From Terriglobales bacterium (lineage in GTDB: Bacteria; Acidobacteriota; Terriglobia; Terriglobales; Acidobacteriaceae): 64,000 nucleotides of DNA. Position 1 is the first letter of the stretch. Every line of letters starts with the position of its first letter. Under the pieces are notes generated by a model, which saw nothing but the letters and a program-made list of their open reading frames with translations, had not been told where the DNA came from and did not search any database. Where the stretch lies: assembly GCA_035487355.1 (NCBI GenBank), contig DATHMF010000022.1:124001-188000 (forward strand), in the 5' to 3' direction. Of the stretch, positions 16,169 through 25,900 are shown in pieces. The position numbers and the translations under genes were made by a program.

Positions 16169-17551
16169 ATGAGTCTCGGGAAAATGTTTCCGGCTTCCAG
16201 GTTCCTTAGAAACGGCCGCCAATCATTGCTTGTGATTTTGCTGAGTGCGACATTGTTTCGGTTGGGAAGCACACCAGCGGCCAAGACTGCTACAACAACG
16301 CCTACTTTCTATCGCGACGTATTACCCATCCTGCAGAAGCACTGCCAGATGTGTCACCGCCAGGGCGAGATTGCCCCCATGCCGCTCGTGAGCTACGAGC
16401 AAACACGGCGCTGGGCGGATGCGATCCGCGAAGAGGTGAGTGCGAAGAAGATGCCGCCTTGGTTTGCCGATCCTGCATACGGAAGCTTCTCCGACGATCC
16501 GTCACTGACACCACCACAGCAGATTGTTACGCTTTCGGTGTGGGCTGATGCCCATGCGCCTGCGGGCGATCCCCACGACGCGCCACCTGCGCTGCACTGG
16601 ACGCAAGGCTGGAACATTTCTCAGCCCGACGTTGTAGTGCAAATGCCAAAACGGGTCTCCATTCCTGCTCACGGAGACGTGGAATATACGTACGAGATCG
16701 TGCCCACCGGCTTCAGCGAAGACAAGTGGATACAAATGTCGGAGGTCAAACCCTCAAGCCGGGAGCATGTGCATCATGCGGTGGTGTATATCCGTCCGCC
16801 AGATTCAGAGTGGCTGCGCAGTGCTCCGCTGGGTGTGCCGTTTACGGCGTCAAGTCTGCGAGATGAAAAACTCCGGCGCGAGGCGCACGCGACCACCAGC
16901 GACATGCTTCTGGTCTACGCGCCCGGCAGCTCGCCTGACCGTTGGCCTGATGGCATGGCGAAATTTGTTCCGGCGCACTCCGACCTGGTTTTCCAGATGC
17001 ATTACACAACCAACGGACATGCCGCAACCGACCGGACGAGTGTCGGAATTGTTTTCGCCAGGCAGCCACCCAAACAACGCATATTTACATTGCAACTGGC
17101 TAACGATCACGATGCCATCCCTATTCCAGCGGGTGCAGAAAACTACCGCGTGGAAGTGCACGGCACTCTACCCAACGACGCCACACTGCTCAGCTTTTTT
17201 CCGCATATGCATCTGCGCGGGAAGCGGTTTGAGTACAACATCATTCATCCGGACCGCAGCGTGGAGACACTGCTGCGCGTGAACTACAACTTCTACTGGC
17301 AGTTGAGCTACCGCTTGGCGGAGCCACGCGTGCTCAAGGCAGGCACCGAATTGCAAGCGGTGGCGTGGTATGACAATTCAAGGAACAATCTGCATAACCC
17401 GGACCCAGACAGCCCGGTCGAGTGGGGCGACCAAACTTACAACGAAATGATGGTCGGATTCTTCGACGTTGCAGTCCCGGCGAATATAGATAAGTGGCAT
17501 TTCTTTATTCGTCAGCAAGACCATTTGAGTTCGCAGGAAAACGCGCATTAA
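16169..17551 (+). CDS. heme c / copper monooxygenase-like secreted protein
   Basis: The ATG at 16169 gives 460 residues with an N-terminal hydrophobic export signal; longer frames overlap the preceding gene. A CxxCH heme-c motif (C59, C62, H63 in CQMCH) sits in a short cytochrome domain containing VLPILQKHCQMCH and KKMPPWFADPAYG. The remainder resembles the ascorbate-dependent type II copper monooxygenase fold: REHVHHAVVYI, LVFQMHYTTNG and FFPHMHLRGKRFEY supply His/Met candidates for two copper sites. Such fusions are frequent in Acidobacteriota; the substrate is unknown. Confidence 0.8.
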   Translation: MSLGKMFPASRFLRNGRQSLLVILLSATLFRLGSTPAAKTATTTPTFYRDVLPILQKHCQMCHRQGEIAPMPLVSYEQTRRWADAIREEVSAKKMPPWFADPAYGSFSDDPSLTPPQQIVTLSVWADAHAPAGDPHDAPPALHWTQGWNISQPDVVVQMPKRVSIPAHGDVEYTYEIVPTGFSEDKWIQMSEVKPSSREHVHHAVVYIRPPDSEWLRSAPLGVPFTASSLRDEKLRREAHATTSDMLLVYAPGSSPDRWPDGMAKFVPAHSDLVFQMHYTTNGHAATDRTSVGIVFARQPPKQRIFTLQLANDHDAIPIPAGAENYRVEVHGTLPNDATLLSFFPHMHLRGKRFEYNIIHPDRSVETLLRVNYNFYWQLSYRLAEPRVLKAGTELQAVAWYDNSRNNLHNPDPDSPVEWGDQTYNEMMVGFFDVAVPANIDKWHFFIRQQDHLSSQENAH

Positions 17552-17685
17552 ATTTAATGTATTCAGCGTTTTATGGGGAACTTCATCAAATTTTCAGTAA
17601 AACTTTACAAATTCTTCAACTTTTAAAAGCGGAATACGCATCTTAGAGAGTATGGCCGGAGAGAATTGAGAGGAACTCTTTGAAC

Positions 17686-18099
17686 ATGCAATTCAACTTT
17701 GCAAGATTCGCAAAAAGAATAGCGGTTGTTGCAACCTTCGGTGCACTCTGTTTCTTTGTTGGTGTGCCGCGCGCACATGCTGATGACCGAGACAGAGATA
17801 GGGACAGGGACCGTGCGAAATGCCAGCAACGCGTGGAAAAAGCCGAATGGAAGCTTGATGAGGCGATCCGCAAACACGGCGAATATAGCCATCAAGCGAA
17901 TGACCGGCGACGCGATCTGAACGAACAACGAGAGCATTGCTGGAATGAATTCCATAGCTATTGGAACGGCCACGACCGTCAATGGCACGATGAACACGAC
18001 TGGGACCGCGACGATCACGACAGGGACCGTGATCATGACAGGGACCGCGACCATGGTGATCATTTCCGTGATCACGACTATGATCGTGGTTCCCGCTAA
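17686..18099 (+). CDS. secreted highly charged Asp/Arg/His-rich protein
   Basis: The ATG at 17686, preceded by GAGAGGAA, gives 137 residues; an in-frame TTG at 17680 is too close to that site. A signal peptide ends at AHAD, then comes a run of alternating Asp and Arg, a helical middle (KCQQRVEKAEWKLDEAIRKHGEYSHQAND) and a low-complexity tail of D/R/H repeats. The tail could bind cations or interact with the envelope. It is followed by a strong terminator, so the gene is monocistronic. Confidence 0.72.
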   Translation: MQFNFARFAKRIAVVATFGALCFFVGVPRAHADDRDRDRDRDRAKCQQRVEKAEWKLDEAIRKHGEYSHQANDRRRDLNEQREHCWNEFHSYWNGHDRQWHDEHDWDRDDHDRDRDHDRDRDHGDHFRDHDYDRGSR

Positions 18100-18120
18100 T
18101 CGCGGCAAAGTTGTTTTTGA

Positions 18121-18156
18121 AACGGGCTGGAATCGTGAGTTCCAGCCCGTTTTTTT
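18121..18156 (+). terminator. Rho-independent terminator
   Basis: Perfect 12-bp arms, AACGGGCTGGAA (18121-18132) and TTCCAGCCCGTT (18140-18151), with a 7-base loop and a T-run continuing to 18156. It lies 22 bases after the stop of the charged secreted protein. Confidence 0.92.
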
Positions 18157-18254
18157 ATGTAAAAAAGGATCCGAGCTATTCACTCTATGGGCCGCATAGT
18201 CATTTCCGCGTGACGGTCTAACCACCAACCTCAAAAACTGATATGTTAGAAATC

Positions 18255-18956
18255 ATGAAGACAATTGGACTCATCGGCGGCATGAGTTGGGAATCTTCGG
18301 TAGAGTACTACCGGCTTATCAACCAGGGAATGAAAGCACGGCTGGGCGGGCACAATAATGCCAGGAGCCTCATGGTAACTGTGAATTTCGACGAGATTGC
18401 AGTATTGCAACGTGAAGGACGCTGGGAGGAACTGGGCGCTCAAATGGCTCACGCGGCCCGCCAACTGGAAGGCGGCGGGGCCGACTTTATCCTGCTATGT
18501 ACGAACACGATGCACAAATTGACACCCAATATTGAGAGCGCAGTCAAAATTCCATTTCTCCACATTGCTGATGCGACGGCAAAGGCGATCAAAAGCGCCG
18601 GTATGAAAAAAGTGGGCCTGCTGGGGACCCGCTTTACCATGGAAGATGAATTTTATCGGGAGCGGCTTGAGTCCAGGCATGGTATTGGAGCCGTGATCCC
18701 CAACCAGGAAGACCGCGCCGTCGTGCATCGAATTATCTATGACGAACTTTGCCACGGCACGGTTCTAGACTCTTCACGCAAAGAGTATCAACGGATTATT
18801 GAATGGCTGAAAGCAAATGGCTGTGAGGGTGTCGTACTTGGTTGCACAGAAATCACACTGCTGATCAAACCGGCCGACTCGTCACTTCCGGTTTTTGATA
18901 CAACTCAGATTCATGCTGCGCAAGCCGTCGAACTGGCGGTTGAGAATGGTGCTTAG
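18255..18956 (+). CDS. aspartate/glutamate racemase family protein
   Basis: 233 residues from MKTIGLIGGMSWESS, the family N-terminus; an ATG four codons earlier lacks support. Both catalytic cysteines are present: Cys82 in LLCTNTMHKL and Cys197 in VLGCTEITLL, so the two-base racemisation chemistry should be intact. It belongs to the RacD-like group of cofactor-independent Asp/Glu racemases and could make D-Asp or D-Glu for cell-wall or free D-amino-acid pools. The gene stands alone. Confidence 0.9.
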   Translation: MKTIGLIGGMSWESSVEYYRLINQGMKARLGGHNNARSLMVTVNFDEIAVLQREGRWEELGAQMAHAARQLEGGGADFILLCTNTMHKLTPNIESAVKIPFLHIADATAKAIKSAGMKKVGLLGTRFTMEDEFYRERLESRHGIGAVIPNQEDRAVVHRIIYDELCHGTVLDSSRKEYQRIIEWLKANGCEGVVLGCTEITLLIKPADSSLPVFDTTQIHAAQAVELAVENGA

Positions 18957-19043
18957 TCCTCGGTCGTCAGACGTAGGCGTCGAGAGCGATGACTTGGCTG
19001 GTACTGGTTTGTTGCCATAAGCCGTGCCTTTTATACTGAATCC

Positions 19044-19373
19044 ATGAAAATGGACGGATTTCCATTATCAACCACTGATTGGAGCCAGGTCTCTCCTACA
19101 AAGCATCCGGGAGAAAGCGGTTTTGCGCTTTGGCGTACCCAGACCGTGGGAGAGATTCGCGTGCGCATGGTGGAATATTCGCCGGGCTATACCGCAGACC
19201 ACTGGTGCTCCAAAGGCCACATCATCCTTTGCCTGGAAGGCGAGCTCGAAACCAAAACTGCCGATGGCCAGAGCTTCACTTTGAAGCCCGGGTTCAGCTA
19301 CCAGGTGAGCGACGGAAGTTCACCGCACCGCAGCTCAACCCGGGCCGGCGCAAAACTCTTCATCGTAGATTGA
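19044..19373 (+). CDS. DHCW-motif cupin protein
   Basis: 109 residues forming one cupin barrel. The ADHWCSKGHIILCLEGELETK segment carries the DH-[CW] signature that names this cupin group, and SYQVSDGSSPHRS is the second cupin motif. His/Asp/Cys residues may bind a metal. The reaction is unknown. It precedes the radical SAM gene by 69 bases but is separated from it by a promoter/palindrome. Confidence 0.82.
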   Translation: MKMDGFPLSTTDWSQVSPTKHPGESGFALWRTQTVGEIRVRMVEYSPGYTADHWCSKGHIILCLEGELETKTADGQSFTLKPGFSYQVSDGSSPHRSSTRAGAKLFIVD

Positions 19374-19406
19374 AATTCCTAAAACTTAAGGAGGAATTTT
19401 ATTACG

Positions 19407-19440
19407 TTGACTATAAGTACTTTATAACATAAAGTACTTA
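19407..19440 (+). promoter_or_regulatory. candidate promoter overlapping a perfect 12-bp inverted repeat
   Basis: TAAGTACTTTAT (19414-19425) and ATAAAGTACTTA (19429-19440) are perfect 12-bp arms around AAC. TTGACT (19407-19412) and TAAAGT (19430-19435) are spaced 17 bp like -35 and -10 boxes, so a repressor on the repeat would block the promoter. Transcription would start at about the ATG at 19443. An AAGGAGG at 19388-19394 lies too far upstream to serve that ATG. Confidence 0.55.
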
Positions 19441-19442
19441 TC

Positions 19443-20984
19443 ATGATTCCTCCTGGCAAACCATTCCAACGACCCCCCAAGAAGCGCTGGATTCCGCGAG
19501 AGATGATCATAGGGCCCAAGCTGGAGGCAAGCGCCTCGCGCCTGCCGATACGGCAGCATTACGCTTTGCTGATCAATCCGTTCTACCCCAAGGACCCGCA
19601 CGCAAGCTTTGGCAAGCACGTACTGACGCCGACCCTGGCGCTGACCAGCTTCGCGGCGGCAACGCCTGAGCATTGGCGGGTGGAATATTGGGACGAAAAC
19701 CTGCTGGACGGACGTCCACCGTTTGACCCGATGCCGCAGGTGGTGGGCATTACCGTTCACCTCACCTTCGCCCAGCGGGCATACGAACTGGCAGACTGGT
19801 ACCGCGCACGGGGCGCGAAGGTAATACTCGGAGGGCTTCATGTTCTTTCTTGTCCCGAGGACTGTGCGCCTCACGCCGATGCCTTAGCTTTGGGCGACGG
19901 CGTGCAACTCTGGCCGCGAATCCTGTGCGATGTAGAAGCGGACCAACTGCAACCATGCTACATTGCAACGTATGAGAATGATTATTGCGACGATCCCGCG
20001 CCACGGCGTTCTATTCTTCCGCGTCATAGCTTCCTGACCACGACCAGCTTGATTGCGACGCGCGGCTGCCATAACCGTTGCGGCTTTTGTTATCTGGCAA
20101 CCGAAGGGCTGCGCATGCCGTATCGTATGCGGCGCCCGCAGCAGGTGGCGGACGAATTTGCAGCAAACCGGGAACCCTACGCCGTGTTTATTGATAACAA
20201 CCTGGGCTCGCGCAGGGACTATCTGCACGCTCTGTGCACTGCGCTGCGTCCGTTGAACAAGATATGGAGCGCGGCAGTTTCGATTGATGTTACCGATGAT
20301 CCCAGCCTCATCCGCAACATGGCATTGGCAGGATGTACCGGTGTTTTTATCGGGTTCGAATCGCTCAGCGACAACAATCTGGCCGAGGCGCACAAAAAGA
20401 CTCCGAAGACCTCAGACTATGCCCGCCGGGTGCAAATGCTGCACGATTGCGGCATCCAGGTGAACGGCTCGTTCGTGTTGGGCTTTGACCATGACCGTAA
20501 AGATGTTTTTGCGCGCACCGCGGAATGGATTGAAGAAAACCGCTTGGAGTGCGCGACTTTTCATATTCTCACTCCGTATCCGGCGACGCCTCTGTTCCGG
20601 CAGATGGAAGCCCAGGGACGATTGCTGCACAAGAATTGGACCCTCTACGACACGGGTCACACCGTATTCCAACCCAAGCACATGACTCCAGAAGAATTGG
20701 AGCAGGGTTACGGTTGGATTTACGAACGGTTGTTCTCGCACGCCTCCATCTGGCGGCGCCGGCCCAAAGATTGGCGCGCAGCACCTCTGTATCTGGCCAT
20801 GTCATATCTCTACAAGCGCTCGAACCGTTTCTGGCATCAACTGATCAAGCACGATCTTGTGCATAGCGTGTGGTCGCCGCTGGTGGAGCTGACTCGCTTG
20901 CGGCATGTCCGCTTCCGTCAACAACTCGCACGGAGCGAAGCGCCCGTCACGACGTCCGGCCAGGTGGTCTCGGCCGGAGTTTAG
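19443..20984 (+). CDS. B12-binding-type radical SAM enzyme
   Basis: 513 residues. An N-terminal cobalamin-binding-like Rossmann domain (residues about 40-150: HYALLINPFYPKD, VVGITVHLTF, AKVILGGLHVLSCPED) is followed by the radical SAM core with Cys209, Cys213 and Cys216 in RGCHNRCGFCYL binding the 4Fe-4S cluster. Later SAM-core elements include SIDVTDDPSLIRNM, VFIGFESLSDNN and VNGSFVLGFDHD. The substrate is unknown; related enzymes methylate or rearrange lipids and natural products. Its start lies just after a palindromic promoter. Confidence 0.88.
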   Translation: MIPPGKPFQRPPKKRWIPREMIIGPKLEASASRLPIRQHYALLINPFYPKDPHASFGKHVLTPTLALTSFAAATPEHWRVEYWDENLLDGRPPFDPMPQVVGITVHLTFAQRAYELADWYRARGAKVILGGLHVLSCPEDCAPHADALALGDGVQLWPRILCDVEADQLQPCYIATYENDYCDDPAPRRSILPRHSFLTTTSLIATRGCHNRCGFCYLATEGLRMPYRMRRPQQVADEFAANREPYAVFIDNNLGSRRDYLHALCTALRPLNKIWSAAVSIDVTDDPSLIRNMALAGCTGVFIGFESLSDNNLAEAHKKTPKTSDYARRVQMLHDCGIQVNGSFVLGFDHDRKDVFARTAEWIEENRLECATFHILTPYPATPLFRQMEAQGRLLHKNWTLYDTGHTVFQPKHMTPEELEQGYGWIYERLFSHASIWRRRPKDWRAAPLYLAMSYLYKRSNRFWHQLIKHDLVHSVWSPLVELTRLRHVRFRQQLARSEAPVTTSGQVVSAGV

Positions 20985-21064
20985 AAGTTGATGCTACGAG
21001 TGAGTAATTTGCCAGATGGGGGTTTGGTTGCGGAAGTCGCGGACAAAGTTTATAACTTGTTCTT

Positions 21065-21889
21065 GTGCGACAGCCAACCGTAAGACGAATCCTGGCCCTT
21101 CTCGCAATCGCCTGCGTGACCTGGATGGCTCCCTCCCGTGTTATAGCTCAGAGTGAAATAACAGTTTCCAGTTGCCTCAAACAGACGAAGATTCCAATCA
21201 CCTTCCAGATTGATTGCACTCACATTAAAGATACGGCGACGCAGCAACTCTGCCGACCCTTCATTGAAAATCAGGCGTGCAAGGTTTTTCCCGCCTACCG
21301 CAAGATCACCGGCATCAAGCTGGAAGAGATCTGCCCCTCACTCAAGTTTACGATCTATGATGATGACAACTGGCCCCACCCCAAAGGTGAGGGCGGCCTG
21401 GCATTACATTGCGCGGTGGATTACCTCTCCCAGTATTCCGTGAAATTCAGGTCCGATTCAAAGCTGGGCCCGTATGACGTCCATGAGCTTCTTCATGAAT
21501 ATCAGCTTGCTCTTGGACCGCTTCCCGAAGCGCACGTCCTTTTTACCTCAAGCATGGCCGAGGCAATGCGTGAAATTGGCGACACTGAACAATATGAAGT
21601 AAGACTCAAGCGTATGAAAGAAGAGGCCCAGAGGCTCAAGGAAAAGCTCGAGAGCGATAAGGGCAAATCCGCCACTGATGCATGCAAACTTGCCCAGACT
21701 CAAGTTGAAGAAAGTTTGTACCTTGAGAACAGCAAGAATGTTTACATGTTTTACCTCAAGCTGCCTCCTGGCAAGGGCACAAGCCAGGCTGATCGAGAAG
21801 CGCGATTCAATCGCATGTTCTACGTGGTTGCAGGGGGCAAGGGACCTGTCAAACAATTCTTGATTGATCACGGATGCTCACCGTTCTAA
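21065..21889 (+). CDS. secreted HExxH protein, putative metallopeptidase
   Basis: The only usable start is GTG 21065, since a TAA lies four codons upstream. 274 residues: a signal peptide (ILALLAIACVTWMAPSRVIAQ), then a domain with several Cys and DVHELLHEYQ, an HExxH zinc-binding motif near residue 140 with acidic residues about 25 downstream (SSMAEAMREIG). A coiled-coil-like stretch (RLKRMKEEAQRLKEKLESDKG) and a C-terminal domain follow. No named peptidase family is recognised, so activity is inference. Confidence 0.68.
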   Translation: MRQPTVRRILALLAIACVTWMAPSRVIAQSEITVSSCLKQTKIPITFQIDCTHIKDTATQQLCRPFIENQACKVFPAYRKITGIKLEEICPSLKFTIYDDDNWPHPKGEGGLALHCAVDYLSQYSVKFRSDSKLGPYDVHELLHEYQLALGPLPEAHVLFTSSMAEAMREIGDTEQYEVRLKRMKEEAQRLKEKLESDKGKSATDACKLAQTQVEESLYLENSKNVYMFYLKLPPGKGTSQADREARFNRMFYVVAGGKGPVKQFLIDHGCSPF

Positions 21890-21988
21890 GCAGTCCTTGG
21901 GTTGAAAGCTCATTGACGCAAGAACGAATGCCCTGAAGACAAAGAACTAAATTCCTGATCAAAGATCCATTCCATCGGAACGACGCAA

Positions 21989-22360
21989 ATGTCTATAACT
22001 CTCAAAGTTGATCATGACCGAAGCTGGGCGTATGTAAAGGCGGAAGGGTCAATTACCCTGGCGGAGATCAAACAGCACCTTGAAGAAGAACGGCGCGCGC
22101 GCGGCTTGGCGTACCCCGAGTTGGTTGATGCACGCGCCGCAAAGGTTCCACTTTCCTGCGAAGAAATCTATCAACTGATTGACGTGCTGAAAAACCTGGC
22201 GAAACAGGAGCGGCTGGGGCCAACCGCCATCGTGGTTTCCAGTGACGTCAATTACGGGATACTGCGTATGGTGGAAACCCTGCTGGCGGAAGTAACGCAA
22301 ATCCGGCCCTTTCGGGACTTCCACGAAGCCGAAGTTTGGCTCGCCCAGCAGCAAGCGTAA
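21989..22360 (+). CDS. SpoIIAA/STAS-like protein
   Basis: 123 residues with the alternating beta/alpha layout of the SpoIIAA-like group: MSITLKVDHDRSWAYVKAEGSITLAEIKQHLEEERRA, YPELVDARAAKVPLS, AIVVSSDVNYGILRMVETLLA and IRPFRDFHEAEVWLAQ. No phosphorylatable serine can be fixed with confidence. Cytoplasmic; the partner is unknown. It lies upstream of the CHAT module with its own intergenic space. Confidence 0.65.
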   Translation: MSITLKVDHDRSWAYVKAEGSITLAEIKQHLEEERRARGLAYPELVDARAAKVPLSCEEIYQLIDVLKNLAKQERLGPTAIVVSSDVNYGILRMVETLLAEVTQIRPFRDFHEAEVWLAQQQA

Positions 22361-22450
22361 AGGTGGCCCCATTCTGGTTTAGAGCCCAAATCGGGAATGG
22401 GAATAGAGCATTCCTTTCGCCGGCTCCAGTTTGCTGCCAAAGCATCAAAA

Positions 22451-22479
22451 TTTACATGACTTTACACATTATTTACAAT
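22451..22479 (+). promoter_or_regulatory. strong candidate sigma70 promoter
   Basis: TTTACA (22451-22456), a 17-bp spacer and TACAAT (22474-22479) match the vegetative -35/-10 consensus at four or five of six positions each, inside an A/T-rich stretch. The next gene, a secreted Cys-rich peptide, starts 80 bases downstream. A nearby TTGACA lies further along without a good -10. Confidence 0.6.
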
Positions 22480-22559
22480 ATTTTGACAATTCCATAGTTC
22501 TGCTGCACCATCATTACTGTCTTAGGTAAAACTTATCCCCAGCACTTTAAGGAGCTCCT

Positions 22560-22757
22560 ATGAAACGAACCTTTGGTGTAGTTCTATCTGTTTTAATCCT
22601 TTTACTGGCTGGTACGGCAGGAACGCAGAAGCCGCAACCTCGTGCGCATCTGCATCCTGCGTATTATGATACCGCTCCCAATTCGGACGACCAACAATGT
22701 GATCCGAGCGTACAAGGTTGTCCCCAAATTCCACCTCCGTGTCCCCCTTGTCACTGA
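22560..22757 (+). CDS. secreted Cys/Pro-rich peptide
   Basis: 65 residues, with an excellent ribosome site (AAGGAG) and a promoter upstream. An N-terminal signal sequence (MKRTFGVVLSVLILLLAG) precedes a mature part of about 45 residues, with four cysteines at the end spaced C-x6-C-x6-C-x2-C (QQCDPSVQGCPQIPPPCPPCH). It may be a disulfide-bonded envelope peptide or a metal-binding tail. It lies 200 bases before the PDZ-TPR-CHAT gene and could be expressed with it; no function is known. Confidence 0.65.
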   Translation: MKRTFGVVLSVLILLLAGTAGTQKPQPRAHLHPAYYDTAPNSDDQQCDPSVQGCPQIPPPCPPCH

Positions 22758-22957
22758 GGAAAGGCTCTCGGAATGGGCTTCGCATAGGGCAGTTCATAAA
22801 CCCTAAACTAAAATAGGGTGATAGTTGTGTGAGCCAACTATGGAGGCCCAAACTTTTTATTAAGGCAACCCAGTTTCCGTTTTCCGGGATGATTTGCGCC
22901 TGGTCGTCCAGACAGATAGCTTAAACGGAAGCTCAGACATATTCTCCTACGCAGATT

Positions 22958-25900
22958 ATGCGAATGAAGTTACGCAACCTCGTCATTTCCCAGACTGTAT
23001 TCTTTTTATTAACTCTTTGTACTTTCGGCCAAACTGCGTCTAATCTGAAACATTCGGTTACAGATGCTTTGGGAGAACCCACCAGGGGAATCGTAGTCGA
23101 AAAGGTTGACAAAAACTCTACTGCCGACAAAGCGGGATTTAAGGAAGGCGACATACTGTTAGATTGGACCCGTGATGACGCCAAGGGCAAAATGGATTCG
23201 CCCTTTGATCTGCTCCAAATACAAATCGAGCAGGCCTCCCGGGGAGCAGTAAGCATTGAAGGACTAAGAGGCACGGAAACCCGGGTTTGGATATTGGAGA
23301 CTGATACTTGGGGCATCAAGGTGCGCCCGAATCTTCCCGAGGTCCTGCTGGTGATTTATCGAGAAGGCCAGGAATTGGCCAAGGCCGGCAAGCCGGCGCA
23401 GGCGGCGGAACGTTGGCGCGTGGCCGCAGTCGAGGCGCAAAAATCCCAACCAGTATGGGTTAGCTCCTGGTTGATGTTTCATGCCGCCGATCTTTTAGCT
23501 GGAGAACGGCAATGGGAGGAAGCCGATGCTTATTATCGAAAGGCTATTGAACAGGCACAAGAAGCCGGGGCGGCATTCAAGGCTCGATTACTTCAGGAAT
23601 GGGGCAGCACTTACAGAGATCGAAGCGATTGGGAAAATGCAGAAAAGTATTACCGACAGGCACTGCTAGAGAGGCAGAAGCTGGGAACCGATACTGTCAG
23701 TATCGCGCTAAACCTCCAATATCTTGGCGTGGCGACGTGGAATCAAAACGATCTGGCAAGCTGTGAAGAGTACTACCGCCAGGCTTCTACGATCATGGAG
23801 AAGTTGGTTCCAGAAAGCCTCTACGCCGCTTCAAGCTTGAATGCCCTCGGGAATGTTTACTATGGACGTGGTGATCTGGCTAAAGCAGAGGATTACTATC
23901 GGCGTGCGCTGGCAATCCAAAAGAAACTTTCCCCTGGCAGTCTCAGTGTCTCAGCAAGCATCAGCAATCTTGGACTGATTGCTCTTCAACGCGGTGATCC
24001 AGCCAAAGCTGAAGAGTACTTAAAGCAAGCTTTGGGAATTCTGGAGAAATTGGATCCCAATGGTCTCAGGGCTGCACACGTTCTGACGGACCTTGGAGAT
24101 GCTGTTCTGGATCGAGGCGATCCAACAAAGGCAGAGGAATACTACCAACAAGGGCTCGCTATTCGAAAGAGGCTCGCGCCTGAAACTCTGGTTGCTGCAA
24201 TGAGTCTTGGGAGTCTCGGTGATCTTGCTCAATACCGGAGTAATGGAGCCAAGGCGGAAGAATACTATCGTCAAGCTCTGGCGATCGAGGAGAAAGTAGC
24301 TCCTGGAAGCTTATACATTGCCCTTACCTTTAAGGGGTTAGGCGATGTAGTTCAGAGCCGCGGTGATCTGGCTAAAGCCGAGGAGTACTACCGTCAAGCT
24401 CTGGCGATCCAGGAAAAGCTGGCGTCTGGCAGTAAGTACCATGCCGCAACACTTGCTGCTCTAGCCAGCATCATGCGTCAGAAACAGCGGCCCGATGCTG
24501 CTGCGCAACTGTTCGATCAAGCCTTAACTGCACTGGAGAGTCAAACCGCCCGCCTGGGTGGAGTGGATGAAGACCGATTCCGGTTTCGCGCTAAATATGA
24601 CAGCTATTACGAGGATTACATAGAGCTCCTTATCGCCGAGCAACAGCCTGAGCTTGCCTTTCAGGTACTCGAGCGCTCACGGGCCCGAACGTTGCTGGAA
24701 ACCCTGGCTATGGGTCGCATAGATATCCACACCGGAGTGACCCCGGACCTGCTCGAACAGGAACGCTCCTTGCAACAGTTGTATACTGCCAAGTCAAACC
24801 GGCGACTCCAGTTTCTCAACAGTACCCATTCACAAGAGCAGCTCATTGCAATTGACAAAGAGATCAAGGAGCTTCTGGAGAAATACCAGGATGTGGAAGG
24901 ACAAATTCGAGCGAGCAGCCCCGGCTATGCTGCGCTCACCCAGCCGCGGCCTCTAAGCACCAAGGAAATCCAGAAGCAATTGCTCGATGACGGCACACTT
25001 TTGCTGGAATACTCGCTGGGTGAAGAGCGCAGCTATGTTTTTGCTGTAACTCCAAACACGCTGGTTGCGTACAAGTTACCCAAGCGCGCCTTGATCGAAG
25101 GGGCAGCGCGCCAAGTGTACTCTTCTCTGACCGCACGAAACAGCCGCAAGAAAGGCGAGGACTTCCTGGAGTGGCAGGCCCGGGTGGAGAAAGCCGAAGT
25201 AGAATATCCAAAGGCGGCGAGCGAGCTGAGCCGAATGATACTGGGACCTGTAGCCGGCGAGCTCAAAGCGAAACGGCTACTGATCGTCAGTGATGGCGCG
25301 CTGCATTACATTCCCTTTGCAGCTCTGCCGATTCCGAAAGCATCCACGGCTGTCAGCAGACCAGCAGTCCCGCTCATTGTGAAACACGAAATTGTAAATT
25401 TGCCTTCGGCGTCAGTTTTATCGGTGCTGCGGCAGGAGAGGATGGGCCGGGAGAGGGCGCCCAAGGCAGTTGCCGTGCTCGCCGACCCTGTTTTTGACGA
25501 CGCAGACGTACGGCTGCAGCGAGCAACAGATCAAGAGCAGGGGCCGAACCGCATGGCCATGCGGGGAGAAGAAAATGATGAAGAAGATTTATCTGACGGC
25601 CAGTTGACGCGCTCTGCAGCAGACGTAGGTTTGGGAACGCAAGGAAAAGTACCGTTCCCACGGCTGCCACTGACACGGCAAGAGGCCGACAGCATTATGA
25701 CAATGACCCCTGCCGGAGAAGGCATGGTGGCCCTCGACTTTAACGCGAGCCGCGCAACCGCGGTCAGTAAAAGTCTGGCGCAATATCGAATCGTGCACTT
25801 TGCCACCCACGGAATACTGAACAGCCAGCATCCGCAGTTGTCGGGCCTGGTGTTGTCGTTGGTCAATGCAAAAGGAAGACCGCAGAATGGTTTTCTTGGA

